From: a virus
DNA length: 64,000 nt
Strand: one strand, 5' to 3'
IMG/VR virus record: IMGVR_UViG_3300019889_000001
Coordinates: 1 to 64,000 of that record
The notes beneath the pieces were generated by a model, which saw only the letters and a list, made by a program, of their open reading frames with translations, was not told where the DNA came from and made no database searches. How positions within the stretch are numbered: the first letter of the stretch is position 1; every line of letters starts with the position of its first letter. The position numbers were made by a program, and so were the translations under genes. This document shows positions 31,105-39,244 of the stretch, piece after piece.

Positions 31105-31667
31105 TCGTCGTTTTGTCGTACGCGCAGCTCAACGCCGCTCGCCATTGGGGTACGGCGCGGCACAAGCAGCACCTCATCGCCAACCGCGAACGGACGAAGG
31201 CTGGGCACGCCGTGGCGATGCCGGCGATCGGCTGGAAAACTCTGGCGGAACGGATGGAGAACAACGTGTTCTACGCCTCGTCTGGAAGGCATCGCAAGAC
31301 CAGCAATGCCCGGGATGGGGTCCCGGCCTCGCGAAAGGCTCTCAAGAAAATCATTACTGCCCTCAATCAGGTCACGATGCACCCAGCGTTGAGGGGCGAG
31401 CCTCAGGTCGGCAGCTTTGGGCTCGTGCTGATGGTGTGGCCGCAAGGCGCCAAATGGTCGCTGTATCCTGTCGCCGATCAAGATCCGGTCTTCTTCGTGC
31501 CAATCCAGGAACATCACTCAACGCTCGGTGTCATCACGTGGTGGCGTCCGCAGGCTGAATGCCCGGCCGACCTACCCGACTTGTTCCCCGATCCGTCAGA
31601 TCACGCCGGCTGGCTCGTCGGCGGACATGACGTCGTTGGAGTCGCCGAGGACCACCGAGGCGCGTGA
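31101..31667 (+). CDS. 188-aa hypothetical protein, end of plus operon
   Basis: Unknown. First half basic (ARHWGTARHKQHLIANRERTK in parts), second half beta-rich. Its last 72 nt run into the terminase gene on the other strand, with no hairpin between the convergent operons. Confidence 0.5.
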   Translation: MIVVLSYAQLNAARHWGTARHKQHLIANRERTKAGHAVAMPAIGWKTLAERMENNVFYASSGRHRKTSNARDGVPASRKALKKIITALNQVTMHPALRGEPQVGSFGLVLMVWPQGAKWSLYPVADQDPVFFVPIQEHHSTLGVITWWRPQAECPADLPDLFPDPSDHAGWLVGGHDVVGVAEDHRGA

Positions 31668-33193
31668 CCCGCGGCCTCGTAGGTGGAGGTCGGGGATCAA
31701 CATTTCGACGACGCTCGAGTCGAGCATGTCGTTGATGGCATGCGCAGTAACATCGATCATGTCGTCATTCCTTCCCTTGCGGCCGTCGCCCATCATCTTG
31801 CGATGTTCGTCGATGAACGGCGCAACCCAGTCCGGTGACTTGCCATCCTTGCCGCGGGGAAGTCTCACTCGTCCCTGTTGCATGAGTGTCGAGTACGGCC
31901 GGGCCCGCTCCTCCTTCGAGCCTTCGGCGCGCGCCATGGTGACGGTGTAGTTCTTCAGTTCCTTCTGGTAGAAGGCGATCACGGCTAGGCCGTCTCCATT
32001 CCTGGAGCCCTCGATGAGCACGGGGACCGACACTCCGTCGGTGAACGCAGTCACCTTGACTTCGTCCATCACTTCGTTCGCGCCCTTCTGGAATCGGGTG
32101 ATGTCCTGCACATAAAAGACGTCGTCGATGTCTTTCGTGACGAGCCCGCCGACGCTGTAGTCGCCGCCACCTTCTGAGGCCGCGAGGTCCCAGGCTCGTC
32201 GGCGGGACTGCATCCACGGCTTGTCGTCCGGGTCGTACCACGCCCATTTATCCGGGGGGAACATACCGCCCGTCGGCGAGGTGGGCTCCTGTTCGTACAC
32301 GACGGAGAAGATGAACGGAACGGTCGTGCGCTTGCGCCGGTAGAAGAACGAGTCGTGCCAGCGCTCCGGGTCTTCCTCTTCGCCTGACTTCGAGAACCGC
32401 GTCTTCAGGGGTTCACCGCGTTTGCGGCCGAGGAGGTCGCGCCACTCCGGGTCGTCCGGGTTGTCTTCGTCGAAGTCGGGCTCGGCGATCGCCTTGAACA
32501 CGAGGGATTCCCAGCGGTCTCCGTCGTACTCAGGATCTTTCGCCTGGGCGTCGATGCGGCCGGACATGTCGTCGTCCGCAAATCGGGTAGCCCCGAGGAG
32601 CATCGTGCCGCCGGGTTGTAGGCGAGGCAGGATGGCGCCGTGAAACTCTGCCCAGTGCGTTTCCTTCGTCTTCGTTGAGCCGGCTTCCTCCATGCCCTTG
32701 ATTAGGTCGCCGAGTACGACCAAATCTCCTGGCATACCTGAAATTCGCGAGCCGATCCCGACGGACAACATCCCACCTTGGTGTCCAGCCAGACGCCATT
32801 CCTGTTTCGACTCGTAGTTCGCGTCGACGGTCTGGCCGAAGAACTCGGGGCCCCACTTCATGAAGATGTCCCGCACGAGCGCGCCGGAGCGGATCGCGAG
32901 GTCGTCGGAGTAGGCGATCAGGATGACTCTGGTATCAGGCCAATGGCCGAGCACCCAGAGAGGAGTGAACAGCTCGACCAGGCTGCTTTTCCCGATTGTG
33001 GCGGAGCGTTGATCTTCAAGAACCGCTGGTTTTCACGGTCACTGACCGCGTCCATGATCCGACCTTCACACATCCGCAGCCATGGGTCGGCCTGGTATGT
33101 CGACCGGGGGCCGTAGAGATGTGGGGCAAGCGTTTGTGCAAGTCGGAGCGGTGAGCCGACCTTGCGGAGATGTTCGATGTCGGGGTTAGTCAT
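31596..33193 (-). CDS. terminase large subunit, read through a -1 frameshift
   Basis: The DNA-packaging motor, with an N-terminal ATPase and C-terminal nuclease. Two frames join at 32987: residues 1-69 from ATG 33193, then 463 residues to 31596, 532 aa in all. The joint gives the Walker A NAPPQSGKSSL; without the shift it reads SGKAAW and stops 21 codons later. A Walker B-like DLVVLGDLIKG and the nuclease segments AWDLAASEGGGDY and GRNDDMIDV are in the second frame. Overlaps the small-subunit gene by 8 nt. A sequencing indel in a 4-A run could also explain the split. Confidence 0.8.
32945..32993 (-). promoter_or_regulatory. -1 frameshift signal: GGGAAAA plus stem
   Basis: Minus strand: slippery heptamer G-GGA-AAA in the zero frame (32993-32987), 7-nt spacer, stem GGTCGAGC (32979-32972) / GCTCGGCC (32952-32945), 8 bp with one G-U, 19-nt loop. 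All three elements have the classical spacing. Confidence 0.65.
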
Positions 33194-34475
33194 CGACTAC
33201 CTCGGCGTCGACGACGTCCTCCATCTTGTCGAGCGGCCCACCGAGAGCAAGCGCCTGGTGGCCGTGTTTCGCCATCAGTTCGAGCGCTGCACTCGTGACG
33301 GCAAGCACCCGTTCTGCGGCTGGTGTGCCCTGGTGACTGACGTTGACGCGGTGTGTCGGTGGACGCCACCCTCTGTCTTGGCCGTGACAGTAAAGCCACA
33401 TTTGGATCATCGGCGTGTTGTGAGTCGCGCCGTATTCCGTCAGGAATGTGCCGGTCGATGTCGCGAGGGTGCAGATCTCGGCCTCTCCGTCTGGCTCTGC
33501 CGATACCACCTCTCGGAGGCTCTCTTCTCCGAGACGGCTGAACGTCCTGCCCTCAACCGCGCCCCGCGTCAACCAGTTATCTAGTAGACGCGGGGGGCGC
33601 ATCTGCCCAAGGAACCGTAGGGTTTGCCAGCGATCCTTCAGCCTCAGGTAACTAATCGACGACAGTCGGCTGTTCGGGGTCATCCGGCTCCCTTCCTTGT
33701 AGGGAAACCCGTGCTCGTCGAGGGCCTGCTTTACGGCGTCCAGTAGGGGATTCGCATACTGAGAAAACTCGGCAGTGGGCCAACACCGCAGCGACCCCAT
33801 TGAGATAGAGCCATCAGCGTCGAAGGCCCCCGCGAGAAACCCTGCCGCGTAGTCCCGCGGGGGTGTGCTCCAGGGAGCGAACGGTCTGACGATCCAGGCC
33901 GAACTAGGCCCGCGACGGGGGCCTCCAGTGGCGAGGCGTTGAGCGATGTCTGGCGGCGTCAACCAGAATAGACGGTTGTCTCCGCCTTGAAGTTGGCGGT
34001 TGCGGGTGACTATCCAGGGGTGATCGGGGGTGCAGCGGACTGACTGGCCGTCAGCGAACCTGAGTCGCCACACTTCGCGGCGATCCAGCCCTGTCGATAG
34101 GACCGTAGCGATGCGATATCTCCGCGCTCTCTCCCCCTCTAGGCGATACTCATCGAATCCAATGAGTCGCTCCCCGAACAGCAGGTCGCCGGCCGCCACC
34201 CACTGCAAGTCCTCGGTGAGCACGCGCACATCGGGTGTTACGCAGTTTCCAGCGATCGCCATGGCCGCCGACTTCTCTTCGATCGATTCGATGAGCTGCT
34301 CGCGGGCCGCTTCCATCACTTCGACGAACTGGGCGTCCGACTGTAGTTCTCGGAGCTGGCGAAGGCTCCAGCCGACGGCGATCGCTGCGTTCTTCGGTCC
34401 GACCCCTTTCGAGATCATGCCGAGGAACTCCTCCATGCCGTCCAGGACGACGGGAGACAGAAGATCAGTCGTCAT
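33186..34475 (-). CDS. terminase small subunit interrupted by an intein
   Basis: 429-aa precursor. Extein residues 1-77 (HTH-like GVGPKNAAIAVGWSLRQLREL, then a helix up to MAIAGN) and 354-429 (TPMIQMWLYCHGQDRGW...) would splice to a 153-aa small terminase, which recognises phage DNA for packaging. The intein occupies residues 78-353. Located directly upstream of the large subunit, with leaderless promoter TAACGT, 6 nt, ATG 34475. Confidence 0.8.
   Translation of the reverse strand: MTTDLLSPVVLDGMEEFLGMISKGVGPKNAAIAVGWSLRQLRELQSDAQFVEVMEAAREQLIESIEEKSAAMAIAGNCVTPDVRVLTEDLQWVAAGDLLFGERLIGFDEYRLEGERARRYRIATVLSTGLDRREVWRLRFADGQSVRCTPDHPWIVTRNRQLQGGDNRLFWLTPPDIAQRLATGGPRRGPSSAWIVRPFAPWSTPPRDYAAGFLAGAFDADGSISMGSLRCWPTAEFSQYANPLLDAVKQALDEHGFPYKEGSRMTPNSRLSSISYLRLKDRWQTLRFLGQMRPPRLLDNWLTRGAVEGRTFSRLGEESLREVVSAEPDGEAEICTLATSTGTFLTEYGATHNTPMIQMWLYCHGQDRGWRPPTHRVNVSHQGTPAAERVLAVTSAALELMAKHGHQALALGGPLDKMEDVVDAEVVDD
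33417..34244 (-). mobile_element. intein with LAGLIDADG endonuclease
   Basis: 276 residues from C78 to N353 of the precursor. Block A: CVTPDVRVLTEDLQWVAAGDL; block B: VRCTPDHPWIV (Thr and His as expected); endonuclease motif FLAGAFDADGSIS; block F/G: FLTEYGATHN followed by Thr as +1 nucleophile. One LAGLIDADG motif is obvious, so the endonuclease may be a dimer or have a diverged second motif. All splice residues appear intact. Confidence 0.85.
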
Positions 34476-34481
34476 GGGCCT

Positions 34482-34487
34482 ACGTTA
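34482..34487 (-). promoter_or_regulatory. -10 element TAACGT for small terminase
   Basis: TAACGT overlaps the stop codon of the upstream gene, 6 nt before ATG 34475. Confidence 0.5.
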
Positions 34488-34874
34488 CTCGCCGTCGGTG
34501 ATCTCGAGCACGACGACCGCCACCATCCAGGCCGCCAGCCACCACAGCACTGGCGCGGGAACGGGTTCGACGAAGATCCGGAAGCCGAAAAGGACCAGGG
34601 CCGTGCAATACGCGGAGGCGCAATACGCGCATTGGATCATGTAGCCCAGCTTGTTCCGCAACCAGTACGCCACCTTGCCTCGCGAGTGGTATTCGGGTTC
34701 GGCGAGTGGGCGGAAACGGAAGCCGTCGCGCTCCCGGGTTTTCACTTGGACGGGGTCTTGGAGTCCGCCGACGATCCAGTTGCGGGGCTCGTCGAACAGG
34801 ACATCGAGGCACACCAGCCGAGTCAGCCGGGCCGAGGCGAGTGAGATCAGTAGGAAGGCGAGCCAGACGTTCAC
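34485..34874 (-). CDS. DUF1360-like membrane protein
   Basis: 129 aa. Two hydrophobic ends (VWLAFLLISLASARLTRL and PVLWWLAAWMVAVVVLEI) around a conserved-looking CAYCASAYCTAL segment, the pattern of DUF1360 small membrane proteins (often with sigma or stress genes). Role in phage unknown. Confidence 0.7.
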   Translation of the reverse strand: MNVWLAFLLISLASARLTRLVCLDVLFDEPRNWIVGGLQDPVQVKTRERDGFRFRPLAEPEYHSRGKVAYWLRNKLGYMIQCAYCASAYCTALVLFGFRIFVEPVPAPVLWWLAAWMVAVVVLEITDGE

Positions 34875-35206
34875 CGATTACCACATTCGCGGCATTTGTC
34901 GTTGAGAGTGAGGACGATCTCGACGACGGTGGGGATCGTCCCCTTGAACTCTTGGGACACCCGCAACGATTCGCCGTTGAGACGCAGCTTGCCTTTCTCT
35001 TCGGTGACTGTCACGTTCTGCATGACGTCGACCTGTTCGCCGCGCCGGCTGCCGGAGTCGAACGACAGGATCGTCACTTTCGACTTCGGGGATTTGCCGA
35101 TGATGAGCACGACGCCCCGTTCGATGTTCGGATACATCAACTCCTTGTTCTTGGCGTAGGAGATCGATCCGTTGTAGCGAGGCTTCTGGAGGATGGTGGC
35201 TGCCAT
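34871..35206 (-). CDS. hypothetical protein
   Basis: 111 aa, unknown, beta-rich, ending CRECGNR. 4-nt overlap with the membrane-protein gene. Confidence 0.55.
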   Translation of the reverse strand: MAATILQKPRYNGSISYAKNKELMYPNIERGVVLIIGKSPKSKVTILSFDSGSRRGEQVDVMQNVTVTEEKGKLRLNGESLRVSQEFKGTIPTVVEIVLTLNDKCRECGNR

Positions 35207-35212
35207 CGCGTC

Positions 35213-35235
35213 AGCTTAGTGGTCCTACCATGTCA
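35213..35235 (-). promoter_or_regulatory. -10 element TAAGCT with upstream TGACATGGTAGG
   Basis: TAAGCT (35218-35213) is 6 nt before ATG 35206. Just upstream is TGACATGGTAGG (35235-35224), identical to the copy at 61413 and one base off the one at 22811. Confidence 0.5.
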
Positions 35236-35673
35236 GCGGGTGCGGGCGTCCCTCACAGCAAACTGCATCGGCCGGCCGTCGGCCTCGGCCCGGCGGATGA
35301 TCGCCTCCGGGTTGCGTTGCTTGCGGAGCCACAGCAGATCGTCGAGCGGCATCGAGCGGGTGCCGAAGTCCTCTTCGCAGGCGACAGCGAATCTTGCGCA
35401 GTCAAACTGGACGGAGCACAGCGAACAGTGACCGAGCGCGACCTCGGTGAGGGCACTGCCGAGGATTGGTTCATCGCCGACCATGTAGGTTTCGTGGTCC
35501 TCGACGATCCAGATGGACGGGCGTCCACCTTTCGGTGCTGACGTCACCACGAGGTTCTCGGATATGCATCGTGCTCCGGCGCGGTAGCCGATCGGCTCGG
35601 GCTTGTGCCCCTTGGTGTAGGCGCGGGGGAGTTGGTCGATGTTGGCGTCCCCTGCGGTCACATACCGAGCCAT
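35233..35673 (-). CDS. hypothetical protein
   Basis: 146 aa, unknown. CSLCSVQFDCARFAVAC holds four cysteines; the C-terminus is helical and basic. Divergent to the 35700 gene. Confidence 0.55.
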   Translation of the reverse strand: MARYVTAGDANIDQLPRAYTKGHKPEPIGYRAGARCISENLVVTSAPKGGRPSIWIVEDHETYMVGDEPILGSALTEVALGHCSLCSVQFDCARFAVACEEDFGTRSMPLDDLLWLRKQRNPEAIIRRAEADGRPMQFAVRDARTR

Positions 35674-35686
35674 ATATCTGAGATTG

Positions 35687-35692
35687 TAAGAT
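35687..35692 (+). promoter_or_regulatory. -10 element TAAGAT, leaderless promoter
   Basis: TAAGAT, 7 nt, ATG 35700. TACAAT on the opposite strand, 9 nt before ATG 35673, may serve the divergent gene. Confidence 0.5.
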
Positions 35693-35699
35693 GCTTGGG

Positions 35700-35921
35700 A
35701 TGGGAAGTGGTGGCAATCCACAGTCGCCGCAACTCAAGAAACTGTTCCTCCTGGCCGACGAAATCGGGCTCACCCGCGAGGAACGGATCGAATACGCCCA
35801 GTTCCTACTTCGTCGAGACGTCGTGTCGTGGGCGCAGCTCGAGCATTCCCAGGTGTTGCGGCTCCTCGACGGGCTCGAGTCCTATCAACTGGTGACGGCG
35901 CTCATCGACCTGCGGGCCTAG
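35700..35921 (+). CDS. small helical protein on the plus strand
   Basis: 73 aa: LADEIGLTREERIEYAQFLLRRDVVSWAQL in outline. A lone plus-strand gene in the minus-strand late region. ATG 35700 is favoured over 35691 because of the -10 spacing. Unknown role; resembles small phage proteins with REERIEYAQFLL. Confidence 0.55.
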   Translation: MGSGGNPQSPQLKKLFLLADEIGLTREERIEYAQFLLRRDVVSWAQLEHSQVLRLLDGLESYQLVTALIDLRA

Positions 35922-36226
35922 GCACCGAGGAGCTGCACGACACGCTCGGCGCAGAGACTCCGTGCGTTCACGAGGCGTCCGACCTTGACACCATGTTCCT
36001 TGGCGTAGAGCTTGGCTTCCCGGCTGGCCGATCGCAGGAAGATCTTCTCGTGTTCGGTGCCGCGCCCTACGATATGGAAGTGGGTGCCCTGGAAGATGCC
36101 GGAATACGACTCGCAAGCATAATCGTCCTCGCCGAGGAGCACCATTGACCGGTCGTTGCGGACCAGATCTTCGTACTGGGCGTTCAGCTTCGCCAGCGCG
36201 CCCTTTTTGTTACAGCCGCAAGCGAT
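35918..36226 (-). CDS. hypothetical protein, ATC start codon
   Basis: 102 aa if started at ATC 36226, giving (M)ACGCNKKGALAKLNAQYEDL, the MxCGCNKK opening common in small actinophage proteins. A perfect AGGAGG lies 9 nt upstream and an in-frame stop just before it. The first ATG (36145) would drop this conserved-looking N-terminus and has no ribosome-binding site. Converges with the 35700 gene. Confidence 0.6.
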   Translation of the reverse strand: MACGCNKKGALAKLNAQYEDLVRNDRSMVLLGEDDYACESYSGIFQGTHFHIVGRGTEHEKIFLRSASREAKLYAKEHGVKVGRLVNARSLCAERVVQLLGA

Positions 36227-36247
36227 GGCTACTGCCCTCCTCGTTGT

Positions 36248-36445
36248 CTACGCCGAAACCAATGCTCGAACCCTGATCTCTGCGACTGCGCCGCGGAGTC
36301 CATCGGTGACCGCCATCGGGACGTCGCGTAGATGCGCGGCATCGTGAAGCTGGTCCTCGATGACATACGAGAGTAGTCGCTCGCAGAGCGCGAGGAGATC
36401 GCCAAGCGTGTCAGCGTCGACCGCAACCAGACGAGGGCTCTCCAT
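36248..36445 (-). CDS. small hypothetical protein
   Basis: 65 aa, helical (DTLGDLLALCERLLSYVIEDQL). ATG 36445 is 6 nt after TAACAT; ATG 36451 would overlap that promoter. Unknown. Confidence 0.55.
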   Translation of the reverse strand: MESPRLVAVDADTLGDLLALCERLLSYVIEDQLHDAAHLRDVPMAVTDGLRGAVAEIRVRALVSA

Positions 36446-36451
36446 GTCCAC

Positions 36452-36457
36452 ATGTTA
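36452..36457 (-). promoter_or_regulatory. -10 element TAACAT (in TAACATGT)
   Basis: TAACAT, 6 nt, ATG 36445; the same TAACATGT octamer as the mirrored pair at 3290-3346. Confidence 0.5.
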
Positions 36458-36464
36458 TCCACAG

Positions 36465-37031
36465 TCACTGCGCCCGTTTAGCGGTACGTCGGTGGCGGTC
36501 GCGCGCACAGACCTTACAGTGTCTCCACCCAAGCTTCGACACATACGTGTTCTCCGGGCTGAAACGATGCCCACGTTTGCATGCTCGCTGATGACGGCGT
36601 AGCCCTCCGTCGGGGCCGATGCCGCGGCGGATGTTCTCGGCGTTCGACACTGGCTCAAGATGATCCGGGTTGCAACAAGCCTCCACGCGACATAGGTGGT
36701 CGAGTACGAGTCCCTCGGGGACGGGCCCGATGAGATGCTCGTAAACCCAACGGTGTACGTAGTGAGTGAAGTTCTTGCCGAGAGCGTTGTATCCAAACAT
36801 GCCGTGATTTGACCTAGCGAACTTCGCCTTGGTCCACACCCAGCAGCCGCAATCCCACACCTCGATCTTCTTCGCCAGCTGCTCCATGAGCAGCTCTGCG
36901 GCTGGGATCGGGGTGTCTCGATATTGGTCTGCGATGTAGTGACGCCGACAGAGTCCACGCCAGTAGGCCATCATCGAGCATCCGTCCATCGAGCACCGGA
37001 CGGATGGGTCGGTCTGGCGGGTTGTACTCAT
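36465..37031 (-). CDS. HNH homing endonuclease
   Basis: 188 aa. CWVWTKAKF, HRWVYEHLIGPVPEGLVLDHLC, and CCNPDHLEPVSNAENIRR form a typical HNH nuclease core; an N-terminal CSMDGC and C-terminal CKRGH...CKVC fingers flank it. TAAGGT stands 8 nt before the ATG. Inserted between a small gene and a glycosyltransferase. Confidence 0.85.
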   Translation of the reverse strand: MSTTRQTDPSVRCSMDGCSMMAYWRGLCRRHYIADQYRDTPIPAAELLMEQLAKKIEVWDCGCWVWTKAKFARSNHGMFGYNALGKNFTHYVHRWVYEHLIGPVPEGLVLDHLCRVEACCNPDHLEPVSNAENIRRGIGPDGGLRRHQRACKRGHRFSPENTYVSKLGWRHCKVCARDRHRRTAKRAQ

Positions 37032-37048
37032 TACTAATAACCTTACCA

Positions 37049-37732
37049 CTACTTATGGGACCAGGGGCTGCCATTGCTGGGCGCCCACTTCCCGAACTCG
37101 GTGTGGACGAGTGGGCCGGTGACGAATCGGTCACGCCATCGAGGTTCGCGCAGGACCCGGTTGAACGTGGACATATCGGTCAGGTCTCCGCCATCCATCG
37201 GGTACTCGATGAGGTCGTCCAGGAGCTCAAGGACGTCTGCCCGACTGCCGCCGAGGAGCCCGGCGTTGAGGAGCACGCGATCAGGGAACTCTTCCGCCAT
37301 CGGCTTGATCGACGGATGGTTGTCGACGATCCACTTGTTGGCAACCGTGTCGTTCTCTGATCCGACGTAGAGATGGTCGGCTTCCATCATCGGCCACGGC
37401 GGGCGGTTCATCACGACGTCGGAGCCGTCGGTCATGAACACCTTGTCGACATCCGGCTGATTGTCGAGCCAGACGCGCAGGTGAACCCAGCGGGCGAAGA
37501 ACAGGTTGGTGTCGGACGACTCGACCTGGACGAACTCGACGGGGACTCGGGCCCACTGCCGGCCAATTGCTTGGTGATGCTCGGGCAGTTCGTCGTGGAT
37601 CACCACGGCGTGGCAGTCCATCAATGACTCCAGCCACTTGCGGAGGATCGTGACATCCGGTGAGTAGTTCGAGCACCCGACGCACATTGGATTCTCGATG
37701 GAGGTGAGAAGGCAGGTGGCGACGGTGTTCAA
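37049..37732 (-). CDS. glycosyltransferase-like protein
   Basis: 227 aa. VDKVFMTDGSDVVMNRPPWPM contains a DGSDVV acid cluster in the place of a DxD metal site, with FLNTVATCLLTS at the start and LLNAGLLGG later, resembling GT-A type sugar transferases. TTG 37732 overlaps the stop of the upstream HNH gene (TTGA). Acceptor unknown; grouped with two other transferases and a methyltransferase. Confidence 0.6.
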   Translation of the reverse strand: MNTVATCLLTSIENPMCVGCSNYSPDVTILRKWLESLMDCHAVVIHDELPEHHQAIGRQWARVPVEFVQVESSDTNLFFARWVHLRVWLDNQPDVDKVFMTDGSDVVMNRPPWPMMEADHLYVGSENDTVANKWIVDNHPSIKPMAEEFPDRVLLNAGLLGGSRADVLELLDDLIEYPMDGGDLTDMSTFNRVLREPRWRDRFVTGPLVHTEFGKWAPSNGSPWSHK

Positions 37733-38358
37733 GAATGGTCCCCCATCCACAAACGGCGACATGCTCGACAATGACGTACTCCAGTCTTCGGTGCCACGTA
37801 GGTGTTCTCCGACGTGTACTCATGCCCTCGACGGCAGGACGTGGCGGGATTGAGGACCCGCCTCTGGTTGGCTCGCTGGGTTACCGGGTCGGCCCATCGA
37901 CAATTGGTGGGTTGGTAGTTCCCGTCGTTGTCGATTCGGTCCAACGACCAATAGGACTTCCGACCACTCCATCCCGGGGGCTCGGGTGGCCGTTCTCCGA
38001 TGTCCTGAAGGAAACGGACAAACCCATCGATCCCCAGCCATTGCTCGCAAACTTGGACACCTCGCCCTCCGTACCGAGGGAAGGCCGAATCATTGGGATT
38101 GTGACACCGGCCCAGCATGGCCCGGTAGGCGTTGTACGTGGCCGAGGCGCGCGGATTACCGCGATGACCGTGGATTCGGTTCGCCGCCGATCCCCGTTCC
38201 CTCATCAGGCATCCACAAGAGGAGCTATCTCCACGTTGAAGCGACGAGAGAGAGACACTCTTGGTCGTCCCGCATTCACAAAGAACGAGCAGTCGGCGCC
38301 TCCCCTTGACTATCCCTCCATCGCTTTGGACGACCCACCGGCCGAACTGCCGACCCAT
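37729..38358 (-). CDS. HNH homing endonuclease
   Basis: 209 aa. Opening GRQFGRWVVQSDGG, zinc CECG...CGCLMRERGS, core SYWSLDRIDNDGNYQPTNCRW, C-terminal CRRGHEYTSENTYV...CRACRR finger. Same class as the 8050 and 60872 enzymes. Its stop overlaps the start of the glycosyltransferase. A GTG at 38367 is an alternative start. Confidence 0.85.
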   Translation of the reverse strand: MGRQFGRWVVQSDGGIVKGRRRLLVLCECGTTKSVSLSSLQRGDSSSCGCLMRERGSAANRIHGHRGNPRASATYNAYRAMLGRCHNPNDSAFPRYGGRGVQVCEQWLGIDGFVRFLQDIGERPPEPPGWSGRKSYWSLDRIDNDGNYQPTNCRWADPVTQRANQRRVLNPATSCRRGHEYTSENTYVAPKTGVRHCRACRRLWMGDHS

Positions 38359-38372
38359 AAGAGCTTCCACGT

Positions 38373-38765
38373 TTACCACGAGTCGTGCTCCGGCAGCCCG
38401 TGGAGCAACACGCCCCAGGTGTCCCGAAGTCGTTGCTTGACCGCTCGGTAGCACTTGCGGGTCCGGACCTTCAGCCGACGCTGCTCGCGGTGCCACGATG
38501 CGTTCTCGGCGCGGACCTTGGCCTGCTGCTCGGGTGAGAGCAGGTGGTAGGGGCCCTCGGCGTAGAACGTGAACTGGTTCCGAGCGAAGTCCTGTGGGCG
38601 TTGGTCAACTCCGAGATCGAGCTGACCCGTGCGCTTCTCGTACTCTGTCGGGGTCTGTCGGATCGTGCGAGCGATCCAATCCTGGCCAAAGGGGAACTCC
38701 TCCATCGGTGGGCACGGGATCGAACGACACGGGTTCGCCGCATCCGGATCTATTTCTTCGCCCAT
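38373..38765 (-). CDS. hypothetical protein
   Basis: 130 aa, unknown. Helical, basic at the end (HREQRRLKVRTRKCYRAVKQRLRD in parts). Overlaps the end of the methyltransferase by 16 nt, so it is likely from the same operon. Confidence 0.55.
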   Translation of the reverse strand: MGEEIDPDAANPCRSIPCPPMEEFPFGQDWIARTIRQTPTEYEKRTGQLDLGVDQRPQDFARNQFTFYAEGPYHLLSPEQQAKVRAENASWHREQRRLKVRTRKCYRAVKQRLRDTWGVLLHGLPEHDSW

Positions 38766-39244
38766 GCGCGCACGTCCTCTCCGAGCTGGTCGACTTCCCA
38801 CTCCGAGAAGCCCGCGGTTTGCAGAGCGAACTCCAGCTCGTCCGGCTCGATGTTGGCATAATGACCGGGCACGAGTGGGTCGTCGTGGTAGAGCCCGTGG
38901 ACCGCCCGTCCGGGTCCGGCCATCGTCATAACACACATCCCGCCATCCTCCAACATCGCGTAGATGTTGGCGAGGATCTCCCTCATCGCGGGTGTGTGCT
39001 CGAACAGCTCGGTGCACAGGACGAGAGGAACCGGCTGATCGGGTTGCCATGTCGCACCGTCGGCGACGATGTCTACGCCTGGCCCATCGGCTGCGTCGAC
39101 AACAGTCCAGCGGGCGTTCCGAAAGATCCAGCGGGCGTGACCGTTCGTCTCGCGGCCGCCGATGTCGACGGCGACGACGTCAGCAGTTTCGAGGCCAGTG
39201 ATGGCGGCGAAGTCGGCTACAAATTTGAGAGCGGCATCATGCAT
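38750..39244 (-). CDS. SAM-dependent methyltransferase
   Basis: 164 aa, short class I fold. VVAVDIGGRETNG is motif I, LVLCTELFEHTP the post-motif strand-helix, and GGMCVMTMAGPGR the next; ends at a compact C-terminus. Inside the sugar-gene cluster, so it may methylate a glycan or its carrier. Overlaps the next gene's start by 8 nt. Confidence 0.75.
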   Translation of the reverse strand: MHDAALKFVADFAAITGLETADVVAVDIGGRETNGHARWIFRNARWTVVDAADGPGVDIVADGATWQPDQPVPLVLCTELFEHTPAMREILANIYAMLEDGGMCVMTMAGPGRAVHGLYHDDPLVPGHYANIEPDELEFALQTAGFSEWEVDQLGEDVRAWAKK

